Source: Bacillota bacterium (lineage in GTDB: Bacteria; Bacillota; Clostridia; Lachnospirales; Lachnospiraceae). From it: a stretch of 64,000 bases of DNA. Every line of letters begins with the position of its first letter. Position 1 is the first letter of the stretch. Of the stretch, positions 30,341-38,251 are shown piece after piece. The stretch lies in the NCBI GenBank assembly GCA_023415475.1, contig JAEZKL010000102.1, positions 58,450 through 122,449 on the forward strand. The letters are read 5' to 3'. A program made the position numbers and the translations under genes. The notes beneath the pieces are model-generated. The model was not told where the DNA came from. It searched no databases and saw only the letters and a program-made list of their open reading frames with translations.

Positions 30341-30871
30341 ATGAAGTCAGAACCATTGAAGGACTGTAAACAGGAAAAACGTAAGGAGGTGAAGGTCACG
30401 AATATTACATATAGAAAAGCAAATACATCAGATGTGGAGCTGCTGGTCAATACTCGATTAAAGCTGCTGGAAGAGGATTCCGGCTTTATGACAGACAGCG
30501 AGAGACAATCTTTGTACCAGAGTAATAAAGCTTCTATGGAAGCTGGTATGGCAAACGGAACTTTCTTTTCATTTTTAGCTTTTGATAATGATGTTTTTGT
30601 TGGGACGTGTTCAACTTGTCTGTATTCTGTATTACCCGGAAGAAAGCTTCCGGATGGGAAAAACGCATATATACAAAATATGTTTGTAGTTCCTCCGTAT
30701 CGAAGAAATGGAATTGGAAAATTTCTTACATCCCTGTGTGTTAATGAAGCAATAAATCTGCACTATAGCAGGATTACCCTACATGCTACCCAAAAGGGAA
30801 AACTACTTTTCGATCATTGCGGTTTTAACACGATTGATGATAAGAAGCTTATACTAATGGTACATGAATAG
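30341..30871 (+). CDS. GNAT-family N-acetyltransferase
   Basis: Predicted acyl-CoA-dependent acetyltransferase, up to 176 aa, acting in the cytoplasm. The GNAT core has the acetyl-CoA loop PPYRRNGIGKFL and the downstream YSRITLHATQKGKLLFDHCGF. The start is uncertain. The ATG at 30341 has no good ribosome site. An excellent AAGGAGGTGA at 30383-30392 has no ATG, GTG or TTG at proper spacing, and the domain begins only after it (about residue 20). A rare start such as ATT near 30404 is possible. It overlaps the next frame by 8 nt. Confidence 0.82.
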   Translation: MKSEPLKDCKQEKRKEVKVTNITYRKANTSDVELLVNTRLKLLEEDSGFMTDSERQSLYQSNKASMEAGMANGTFFSFLAFDNDVFVGTCSTCLYSVLPGRKLPDGKNAYIQNMFVVPPYRRNGIGKFLTSLCVNEAINLHYSRITLHATQKGKLLFDHCGFNTIDDKKLILMVHE

Positions 30872-30908
30872 AAGAAAAAATGATTATATATTGATTGGAG
30901 AGATTAGC

Positions 30909-31259
30909 ATGATGCTCGAGAAAATAAATCTGAAATCAAGAGTAGATTCTATTGAAAAATTATTCATATATGATAAAGTAGGACGACTGAATGGCCATGT
31001 CCTTAGTGTTGTGAACGTAGAAAATCGCACTTTGGATTTTCATGTACATGAAGGATCTGATGAATTGTTTTACGTAATTGAAGGAAGCTTTCATTTGGAA
31101 ACGGTAGAAGGGCTAATCAAAGTGGATGAAGGTGAGTTTATTATTGTACCGAAAGGGACGAGACATAGACCTGTAGTGAAAGCGTTGACTAAGTTTTTGA
31201 TGATTGAATTAGAAGGTACTCTTAATAAAGAAAATAGTGGCAACTTATATGAGGAATAA
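30909..31259 (+). CDS. small cupin-domain protein
   Basis: Single-domain cupin, 116 aa. The metal-binding motif is visible as FHVHEGSDELFYVIEG and FIIVPKGTRHRP, supplying three His and a Glu. Such proteins act as small epimerases, dioxygenases or sugar-binding proteins, and the reaction cannot be told here. GGAGAG upstream of ATGATG supports the start at 30909 rather than an earlier in-frame ATG. It is probably co-transcribed with the GNAT gene. Confidence 0.8.
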   Translation: MMLEKINLKSRVDSIEKLFIYDKVGRLNGHVLSVVNVENRTLDFHVHEGSDELFYVIEGSFHLETVEGLIKVDEGEFIIVPKGTRHRPVVKALTKFLMIELEGTLNKENSGNLYEE

Positions 31260-31277
31260 GGGCAAAGATTTGCATCG

Positions 31278-31322
31278 AAAAACATCGTATTACAGTACTT
31301 CTGGAATACGATGTTTTTCTTG
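31278..31322 (+). terminator. intrinsic terminator after the cupin gene
   Basis: AAAAACATCGTATT at 31278-31291 pairs perfectly with AATACGATGTTTTT at 31305-31318. The A and T runs on both sides make it usable in either direction. The oadG-like gene converges from the other side. Confidence 0.8.
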
Positions 31323-31384
31323 TTATAGGGCTGCTCCAATAGGTACTATCTCATGCAGCTTATTGATGCACCCATCTATATTAA

Positions 31385-31525
31385 TTATTCTTCCTCGGTT
31401 TTCTTCGTATGTGATGCTAATTTTCCAAGCAGTACTACGATAAAGGTTAATAAGAGGATTACAGTGAAAATGGAAAGCATACCTTTTCCCATAATTTCCA
31501 TTGCATAGATAAAAGTCTGATTCAT
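31385..31525 (-). CDS. oadG: 46-residue OadG-like decarboxylase gamma subunit
   Basis: Very short membrane protein encoded 30 nt after the OadB stop. It begins MNQTFIYAMEIMGKGMLS, has one transmembrane helix (about residues 17-36, FTVILLLTFIVVLLG) and a charged cytoplasmic tail KLASHTKKTEEE. Length, topology and position match the gamma subunit of sodium-translocating decarboxylases, which anchors the carboxyltransferase to OadB. GAAAGGAG precedes the ATG. The usual Pro-rich zinc-binding tail is absent, so this is a minimal form. Confidence 0.75.
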   Translation of the reverse strand: MNQTFIYAMEIMGKGMLSIFTVILLLTFIVVLLGKLASHTKKTEEE

Positions 31526-31555
31526 AATATACTCCTTTCGGTTAACAACCCATAC

Positions 31556-32710
31556 TTAGCCTGCCATATTCTTCAGAATTTCAGTTACGATTTTAATTAC
31601 CACACCGCCGGCTACAACGGATCCGATCTGACCGGATACATTAGCACTGATTGCATGCATCAAAAGGTGGTTATTAGGATCCTCTTTGAGACCCATCTTC
31701 TGAACAACACGTGCAGACATAGGGAATGCGGAAATACCTGCAGCACCAACCATAGGATTAATCTTATTCTTCTTAATGAACAGGTTTAATAGTTTAGCAA
31801 ATAATACACCGCCAATAGTATCCATAACAAAGGCAACTAAGCCTAAGCCCATGATCAAAAGGGTGTCAAGATTTACAAAAGCATCAGCCTGCATACTGAA
31901 AGCAATGGTAATACCGAGAAGTAAGGTGATTAGGTTGGATAATATATTCTGTGCGGCATCAGATAAGCTTCCAAGAACACCACATTCTCTGATTAAGTTA
32001 CCAAACATCAGGAAGCCTACTAAGGCAACTGACTGTGGAGCGATCAGACCGGAGATAATCGTTACGATGATCGGGAATATAATTCTGGTCAGCTTTGTAA
32101 CGTTCTTTGGATTATAATCCATACGGATCATACGTTCTTTCTTGGTTGTAACAAGCTTGATTGCCATAGGCTGTACGATCGGAACCAGCGCCATGTAGGA
32201 GTACGCGGCGACGGCGATAGCACCGATATATTTTGAATTAAGAAGCTGCGATACCAGAATGGAGGTAGGACCGTCTGCAGCACCGATGATACCGATGGAA
32301 GCTGCATCAGGTAAACTAAATCCGAGTAAAGCAGCAAGTGCGATGGTGAAGAAGATACCGAACTGAGCAGCCGCACCGAATAAGAACATTTTCGGATTGG
32401 ATAAGAGCGGTCCGAAGTCTATCATTGCACCGATACCGATGAATAACAGAATCGGAAGAGCTTCAGATGTTTCGATACCTGTTTCAAATAACCATTGAAT
32501 GATACCGTGTGTCTCTCCAACACCTTCCAGGGTCTGGTTAAGTACACCGGTAAAGGGAAGGTTAACTAATATAGCACCAAATCCCATAGGCAGAAGCAGT
32601 GAGGGTTCAAAGCCTTTCTCTATCGCTAAATAGATCAGAACAGCACCAACAACATACATAACACACTGCTGCCAAGTAATTGCCATAATACCTGACAATA
32701 AGAAATCCAT
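31556..32710 (-). CDS. oadB: sodium ion-translocating decarboxylase beta subunit
   Basis: Membrane subunit, 384 aa with about 9-11 helices, that couples decarboxylation of carboxybiotin to sodium export in oxaloacetate, methylmalonyl-CoA or glutaconyl-CoA decarboxylases. The family motif GAADGPTSILVSQLL, with the essential Asp, is present, as is the conserved AAYSYMALVPIVQP. AAGGAGG followed by 9 nt precedes the ATG at 32710, so the longer in-frame version is unlikely. The biotin carrier and carboxyltransferase subunits are not in the window, so the substrate cannot be named. Confidence 0.93.
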   Translation of the reverse strand: MDFLLSGIMAITWQQCVMYVVGAVLIYLAIEKGFEPSLLLPMGFGAILVNLPFTGVLNQTLEGVGETHGIIQWLFETGIETSEALPILLFIGIGAMIDFGPLLSNPKMFLFGAAAQFGIFFTIALAALLGFSLPDAASIGIIGAADGPTSILVSQLLNSKYIGAIAVAAYSYMALVPIVQPMAIKLVTTKKERMIRMDYNPKNVTKLTRIIFPIIVTIISGLIAPQSVALVGFLMFGNLIRECGVLGSLSDAAQNILSNLITLLLGITIAFSMQADAFVNLDTLLIMGLGLVAFVMDTIGGVLFAKLLNLFIKKNKINPMVGAAGISAFPMSARVVQKMGLKEDPNNHLLMHAISANVSGQIGSVVAGGVVIKIVTEILKNMAG

Positions 32711-33108
32711 ATAATAAGTCCTCCTTAGCATTTTGGTCATCTCTCATCCGTATATCATGGAGAAAACGTACACAAACGAAAAGTATGAATATGCACGTTT
32801 TAAGCTGCTGCCATTATAATTATGAGAAGTGACAAGTATATGAAATTGGTTTTATTTTAGCGCATACGCATGGCTGATGTCAATCTTATTTCGTAAGTTT
32901 CTGTTCTATATTACAAGTATTAGAGCATATATTTATTCCAGATTTTGCATAAAGTAATATTCACGAAAAAATTATCGGGATGGCTGGCAGATTGAACAAA
33001 ATATGGATTAAATCAATGTGAAAAAAGCACAAAAAAATGGGTAATTTAAGAAAAAAAATAGGCCTACTTATACATTATGACGTAAATTAGTAATCGAATA
33101 GTTTCCTA
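32711..33108. other. intergenic region between divergent oadB and hppA
   Basis: About 400 nt, AT-rich, with no coding potential seen on either strand. The hppA promoter is at its right end. I found no clear promoter for oadB. Confidence 0.5.
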
Positions 33109-33137
33109 TTGCACAATTTTTTTAAACGTGATAGTAT
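33109..33137 (+). promoter_or_regulatory. hppA promoter
   Basis: TTGCAC at 33109-33114, a 17-bp spacer and TAGTAT at 33132-33137. The expected transcription start near 33144 rules out the in-frame TTG at 33138 as start codon. Confidence 0.65.
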
Positions 33138-33188
33138 TTGAGGCAAAGCGAATTTTTTGCTGAATTAAACGAAAGGGAGATGGATATT

Positions 33189-35294
33189 TTGAGTATTAGC
33201 GTATTGTTTTTTCAAATTATTTCAATCGTTATTGCACTGCTCTCATTTGGTGCTGCTTTCTGGCTTTACAAATGGGTGGAGAAACAACCTTCCTCTAACA
33301 AGAAAATTGCAGAGGTTAGTAAGCTGATCCGTAACGGAGCTTACACATTCTTGGCAAAAGAGTTCAAGACACTGGCTAAGTTTTGTGGTGTCGCAGCGGT
33401 TATCATTCTGATTTTCCTTCCTTCACCGATTTGGAAGGGTGATGTGGTGGATAACATTCTTATGTCTGTATCCTATATCTTCGGTACTGTATTCTCCGGA
33501 ATCGCAGGTAAGATTGGTATCAGCATTGCAACTATCGCAAATGTTAAGGCTGCCGAGACAGCGACAAAGGGAATTAAGCCCTCCTTTATGTCAGGCTTCC
33601 GTGGCGGCGCTGTTATGGGTATGGCAGTAGTAGGCTCCAGCTTACTGGGTGTTACGCTGGTCCTTCTCTTAACAGGCAACACGACCGCACTTCTTGGCTT
33701 CAGCTTCGGTGCCAGCTCCATGGCTCTATTTGCAAAAGCTGGTGGCGGTATCTTCACAAAGACAGCAGATATCAGTGCTGACCTTTGCGGTAAGGTAGAG
33801 CTTGGGATCCCTGAGGATGACCCGAGAAATCCTGCTGTAATCGCAGACAATGTTGGTGACAATGTTGGTGACGTTGCAGGTATGGGTGCTGACTTATTTG
33901 ACTCTAACGTTGCTTCCATGGCAGCAGCTTTGGTAATGGCTTCCTCACTGGATAAGGCAGCCGGCGGCACAGGAAATGCAGCGATGGTATTTTGCTATGC
34001 AGCAATAGGATTATTTGCTTCCATGATCGGTGTATTAACCGCTAAGATGAAGGAAGGCGGCGACCCGACCAGAGCATTGAATTCTAATACATATGTAACA
34101 ACTGTTATCTTTGGAGCACTGACTGCAGTAGCTACCTGGGCCTTTGGTTTTGAATGGCGTATCTGGGCAGCGAGTGCGATCGGTCTTGTGGTAGGCGTTG
34201 TTATCGGTTTGGCAAGTGATTACTTTACCGATGATAAGAAGCCTCCGGTACACGCAGTAGCTAAGGCTTGTGAATCCGGTCCGGCCTTCACAATCCTTTC
34301 CGGTATTTCCTATGGTTTAATGAGTACCTTACCTTCCATGATCGGTATCGGTGTTTCTGCTCTTGCAGCTTATAAGATCTGCGAGCCTCTCGGTAACGGC
34401 TATGCAATGTTTGGTATCTCCATGGCAGCAGTTGGTATGTTATCCATCGTAGGTATGATTATTTCCAATGATGCTTACGGTCCGATTGTTGATAATGCCC
34501 GTGGTCTTGTAGAAATGGGAGAATTAGGCGAGGAAGCACTGGAGATTACCGACTCTCTTGACAGCGCAGGTAATACAGTAAAGGCGGTTACCAAGGGCTT
34601 TGCAATCGGTGCAGCCGGTCTTACCGTTATCGCATTATTGGGAGCTTTCATGAGTGAAGTAAATACCGCAGCGGTTGAGCTGGGTATGGTAGAAGAAGGC
34701 GTTAATTACATCCAGGGCTTTGATATCATTAACCCGGTTGTATTCTTCGGTTTATTATTCGGTGCAGCTATTCCGGCAGTATTCTCCGCTATGCTTATGC
34801 TTGGCGTTGATCGTAACGCACAGCGTATGGTTGCTGAGATTCATCGTCAGTTCAAAGAGATCGTTGGCTTAAAGGAAGGCAAAGAAGGCGTTGTTCCCGA
34901 GTATGATAAATGTATCGAGATCGCAACAACCGGTGCTATCAAGGAACTTATTCCCGCAGGCTTAATGGTTATTATCTGTACCTTACTGGTAGGCTTCATC
35001 GGTGGTGTTCAGGCAATCGGCGGCTTCATCACCGGTAATATTATCAGCGGTTTATTATTTGCATTGTTCATGTCCAACTCCGGTGGTCTTTGGGATAATA
35101 CCAAGAAGTACATCGAGTCAGGACACAACGGCGGCAAGAATTCCGATGCACATAAAGCCGGTGTTGTTGGTGATACCGTAGGTGATCCCTTCAAGGATAC
35201 CGCAGGTCCCTCCATTAACACTCAGATCACTGTTGTATCCTTAGTTGCTTCTTTAACAGCAACCATTTTCCTTAGCTTCTCAATCTTTGGCTAA
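33189..35294 (+). CDS. hppA: membrane-bound proton-pumping pyrophosphatase, K+-independent type
   Basis: Integral membrane enzyme, about 701 aa and 16 helices, that hydrolyses pyrophosphate to pump ions outward. Diagnostic motifs are present: ADLCGKVE, EDDPRNPAVIADNVGDNVGD and ADLFDSNVASMAAAL. In GNTVKAVTKG, Lys and Thr occupy the two sites that in this family distinguish K+-independent proton pumps from K+-dependent ones (Ala/Ala), so a K+-independent H+ pump is predicted. The start is TTG 33189, 9 nt after GGGAG. An ATG at 33180 is possible but too close to that site. Confidence 0.93.
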   Translation: MSISVLFFQIISIVIALLSFGAAFWLYKWVEKQPSSNKKIAEVSKLIRNGAYTFLAKEFKTLAKFCGVAAVIILIFLPSPIWKGDVVDNILMSVSYIFGTVFSGIAGKIGISIATIANVKAAETATKGIKPSFMSGFRGGAVMGMAVVGSSLLGVTLVLLLTGNTTALLGFSFGASSMALFAKAGGGIFTKTADISADLCGKVELGIPEDDPRNPAVIADNVGDNVGDVAGMGADLFDSNVASMAAALVMASSLDKAAGGTGNAAMVFCYAAIGLFASMIGVLTAKMKEGGDPTRALNSNTYVTTVIFGALTAVATWAFGFEWRIWAASAIGLVVGVVIGLASDYFTDDKKPPVHAVAKACESGPAFTILSGISYGLMSTLPSMIGIGVSALAAYKICEPLGNGYAMFGISMAAVGMLSIVGMIISNDAYGPIVDNARGLVEMGELGEEALEITDSLDSAGNTVKAVTKGFAIGAAGLTVIALLGAFMSEVNTAAVELGMVEEGVNYIQGFDIINPVVFFGLLFGAAIPAVFSAMLMLGVDRNAQRMVAEIHRQFKEIVGLKEGKEGVVPEYDKCIEIATTGAIKELIPAGLMVIICTLLVGFIGGVQAIGGFITGNIISGLLFALFMSNSGGLWDNTKKYIESGHNGGKNSDAHKAGVVGDTVGDPFKDTAGPSINTQITVVSLVASLTATIFLSFSIFG

Positions 35295-35335
35295 TCAGTC
35301 ATTGAATATAGGCTCCGATTACGGAGTTGAATACT

Positions 35336-35385
35336 GAGGTACAAACTTACACGGCAATCGGCCATATAAGTTTGTACCTCTTTTA
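35336..35385 (+). terminator. intrinsic terminator after hppA
   Basis: GAGGTACAAACTTA at 35336-35349 pairs perfectly with TAAGTTTGTACCTC at 35367-35380, followed by TTTTATT. Confidence 0.88.
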
Positions 35386-35424
35386 TTCATAACAAGTGAA
35401 TTGATTTATCAATTCATCTTGTTT
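35386..35424. repeat. 39-nt hairpin repeat, copy 1
   Basis: The hairpin AACAAGTGAATTGA/TCAATTCATCTTGTT at 35391-35422 recurs almost exactly at 44779-44817. It is one of the dispersed intergenic hairpins of this genome. Its function is unknown. Confidence 0.65.
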
Positions 35425-35458
35425 GTACTTATGAAGCATAGAATACGATAAACTTTTA

Positions 35459-35487
35459 TTGTAAATCAGCTGATTCTGTGGTAGAAT
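35459..35487 (+). promoter_or_regulatory. promoter of the TPR lipoprotein-hflX unit
   Basis: TTGTAA at 35459-35464, a 17-bp spacer and TAGAAT at 35482-35487. Confidence 0.5.
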
Positions 35488-35593
35488 AATTCAAAGGCAC
35501 AAGATATGGTGGATTTTCGTAAAAATGTTAATGAATTATGATACGCTATCATCACAAAAGAGTTGCTAATGTACATACCCTGGAGGATTTAGG

Positions 35594-36787
35594 ATGATAA
35601 AGAAGCTTCTTTCATTGGGAATATGCTTAATATTGGTTTCTGTGATTGCCGGGTGCAGCCTGTCTGACAATCTATATGAGGATGGGAAGAAAAGCTTTGT
35701 AAACGGTAATTATGAGGAGGCTGCCGCCTTTTTCGAGGCAGCGATTAAGGAAAACTCTAATCGGGCCGAATATTACATAGATTACGGATTATCCCTGATT
35801 AAGCTTGAGCGGTATGAAGAGGCTTTGACTGTATTTGATAAAGCTTATGTGAACAAGGATATCATCATAGTGAACCGGAATAATAAAAGGTTATACCGTG
35901 GCAAAGGAATTGCTTATTATCATATGTTAGATTATGACAAAGCGATAGTTGAGTTTAAGAAGGCCTTGGAGATCAACGAATTATCAGTACTGGATATGGA
36001 TATATTGTATTATATCGGCAGCTCGCTAATGACCGTCGGCTCTTATGATGAAGCCATCAAAACATATACCAGATTAATCAAACTGGATAATAAAAGTGCC
36101 GATGCATATAACAGTCGAGCATTATGTTATCGAAGTCAGGGCGATTTTGAAAAGAGTCTGGCGGATTATGATGCTGCAATCCGATTGGAGCAGGAGAATT
36201 ACTCCCACTATTTCGGAAAATACTATCTTTTAGCTGAGGATGGCGATATAACAAGCGCCAACGAGGTACTGGTCAAGGCGTCAGAGCTTGATCCAAAGAC
36301 CAGTGAGGATCAATATAATCTGGCAAAGATTCATTTCTATCAGGGTGATTATGAGGAGGCTCTTTCTGAATTTAGTGAAGGCTTCAAGAATGGTTTTACG
36401 GAGGCTTATTATTATATAGGCGAGATATATCGGATTAAGAAGGACTATCCTAAGGCGATTTATTATTATGATATCTTTATAGAGGAAGGCGAGATTATGG
36501 CGCCGAATGTTTACAATCAGATTGCCTCCTGCCTGATCAAGACCGGAGATTATACCAAAGCCCTAAGCTATCTTGAGAAGGGAATTGCTTATAAACATGC
36601 AGGATCAATGCAGACACTGAAGAAGAATGAGATTGTAGCATATGAATGTCTGGGTGAATTTGATATAGCGAAGGAAAGGCTTTCACAGTATTTGGCCCTT
36701 TATCCGTCGGATAAGGAAGCAGCGAGAGAGGCTCAGTTCGTGGAAACCAGAATAATGGAATCTGTAAACGAGATGATAGAGGAGTAG
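35594..36787 (+). CDS. TPR-repeat lipoprotein
   Basis: Surface-anchored lipoprotein, 397 aa. The signal ends in lipobox VIAGC with lipidated Cys21. From about residue 30 to the end it consists of roughly nine tetratricopeptide repeats (for example NGNYEEAAAFFEAAIKEN, YDEAIKTYTRLIKLDN), which form a protein-binding solenoid. The partner is unknown. It is followed after 3 nt by hflX, so the two are probably co-transcribed. GGAGG precedes the ATG. Confidence 0.9.
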   Translation: MIKKLLSLGICLILVSVIAGCSLSDNLYEDGKKSFVNGNYEEAAAFFEAAIKENSNRAEYYIDYGLSLIKLERYEEALTVFDKAYVNKDIIIVNRNNKRLYRGKGIAYYHMLDYDKAIVEFKKALEINELSVLDMDILYYIGSSLMTVGSYDEAIKTYTRLIKLDNKSADAYNSRALCYRSQGDFEKSLADYDAAIRLEQENYSHYFGKYYLLAEDGDITSANEVLVKASELDPKTSEDQYNLAKIHFYQGDYEEALSEFSEGFKNGFTEAYYYIGEIYRIKKDYPKAIYYYDIFIEEGEIMAPNVYNQIASCLIKTGDYTKALSYLEKGIAYKHAGSMQTLKKNEIVAYECLGEFDIAKERLSQYLALYPSDKEAAREAQFVETRIMESVNEMIEE

Positions 36788-36790
36788 TAT

Positions 36791-38038
36791 ATGTCAGGAT
36801 TACATGAAATAAAAGAACAAGAGGAACGCTTCGTTTTAGTTGGTGTAGCTTCTAACATGAGTGATGATACGGAAGAGTCTCTCGCTGAATTGGAGGAGCT
36901 CGCAACCACTGCAGGAGCAACAACTGTCGGTAAGATTATACAGAACAGGGAGACGATCCATCCCGGAACATATATCGGTAAGGGTAAGATCGATGAGGTT
37001 CGTGCTCTGGCTTTAGAGACGGGAGCAACAGGTGTGGTATGTGATGATGAGCTGACACCGGCACAGCTTAAGAATTTGGAAGATGCCCTACAGATGAAGG
37101 TGCTTGACCGTACCGTAATTATTCTTGATATCTTTGCAAACCGTGCATCTACGAAGGAAGGTAAGATTCAGGTGGAATTGGCGCAGCTGCGTTATCGTTC
37201 CTCCAGACTGATCGGACTACGTAATTCCCTCTCGAGGCTTGGTGGTGGGATCGGTACAAGAGGTCCCGGTGAGAAGAAGCTGGAGATGGACCGCCGGATT
37301 ATCAAAGAGAGAATTTCACAGTTGAGGCGGGAACTGAATGAGGTTCAGCAAAACCGAGAGACCTCCAGAAGTCTTCGCAGTAAAAATATGATACCGGTAG
37401 TAGCGATTGTTGGCTATACGAATGCAGGAAAATCTACCCTGCTGAATCATCTGACTAATGCAGGAGTACTGGAGGAGGATAAGCTATTTGCTACATTGGA
37501 TCCTACGACCAGAGCCTTGGCATTAGAGAGTGGCCAGCAGGTACTTTTGACAGATACGGTAGGCTTTATTCGTAAGCTTCCCCATCATTTGATTGAGTCC
37601 TTCCGAAGTACACTGGAGGAAGCAAAGTATGCGGATATCATCTTGCATGTGGTTGACAGCTCGAATCCGGATGCTTACAGCCAAATGCATATCGTCTATG
37701 ACACCTTGAATAAGCTTGGAATACAGGATAAAGTAATCATTACCGCCTTCAATAAGCAGGATAAGCTGGAGGCAGAAACAATTATTAAGGATTTTAAAGC
37801 CGATCATACCGTTAAAATATCAGCAAAAACCGGAGCAGACATCGATAAGCTTTTAGCAGTGATAGAAAAGGTGCTAGGTGAGCGTAAGGTACTACTGGAA
37901 AAGGTATTCTCTTATCAGGATGCCGGGAAGATTCAAACGGTAAGAAAATACGGACAGCTTTTAGAGGAGGAATACCAGCAGGAGGGGATTTATGTGAAGG
38001 CATATGTTCCTAAGGAGGTATACCAGACACTGGTATAA
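36791..38038 (+). CDS. hflX: ribosome-associated GTPase HflX
   Basis: Translational GTPase, 415 aa, that splits or rescues stalled ribosomes. The N-terminal HflX domain has the Gly-rich TRGPGEKKLEMDRR segment and the preceding QVELAQLRYR helix. The G domain at about 195-365 has G1 GYTNAGKST, G3 DTVGF and G4 NKQD. A short C-terminal domain follows. It is 3 nt downstream of the TPR lipoprotein gene. Confidence 0.96.
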   Translation: MSGLHEIKEQEERFVLVGVASNMSDDTEESLAELEELATTAGATTVGKIIQNRETIHPGTYIGKGKIDEVRALALETGATGVVCDDELTPAQLKNLEDALQMKVLDRTVIILDIFANRASTKEGKIQVELAQLRYRSSRLIGLRNSLSRLGGGIGTRGPGEKKLEMDRRIIKERISQLRRELNEVQQNRETSRSLRSKNMIPVVAIVGYTNAGKSTLLNHLTNAGVLEEDKLFATLDPTTRALALESGQQVLLTDTVGFIRKLPHHLIESFRSTLEEAKYADIILHVVDSSNPDAYSQMHIVYDTLNKLGIQDKVIITAFNKQDKLEAETIIKDFKADHTVKISAKTGADIDKLLAVIEKVLGERKVLLEKVFSYQDAGKIQTVRKYGQLLEEEYQQEGIYVKAYVPKEVYQTLV

Positions 38039-38108
38039 GGCAGCCAATATTTGACGAAATATCGGCTTTTGCTGAGTAAAATTTAATAGGTATTAGTGAC
38101 TAATTCAA

Positions 38109-38155
38109 ATACTAGATATAGTGTGGGGAGAAAAAATATCACATATATCTAGTAT
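38109..38155. promoter_or_regulatory. paired NrdR-box-like operators upstream of nrdD
   Basis: ATACTAGATATAGTGT at 38109-38124 matches the NrdR consensus (ACACwATATATwGTGT) at 14 of 16 positions. A related inverted copy, CACATATATCTAGTAT, lies at 38140-38155. Centres are 31 bp apart, about three helical turns, the geometry known for NrdR pairs. They sit just upstream of the nrdD -35 box. NrdR itself is not encoded in this window. Confidence 0.6.
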
Positions 38156-38162
38156 TTTATTG

Positions 38163-38191
38163 TTGACTATATTGTCTTTTTCTGGTACTAT
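38163..38191 (+). promoter_or_regulatory. nrdD promoter
   Basis: TTGACT at 38163-38168, a 17-bp spacer and TACTAT at 38186-38191, immediately downstream of the NrdR-like boxes. Confidence 0.7.
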
Positions 38192-38251
38192 AAAAACATA
38201 GGTTATCTGAGATACAACTATGTGTAAAAGCGGGAAGGGAGACAGTTACAT

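Noticed and set aside
33473..33970. 165-codon minus-strand frame inside hppA
   Set aside because: A shadow frame of the highly conserved pyrophosphatase sequence, with no start signal.
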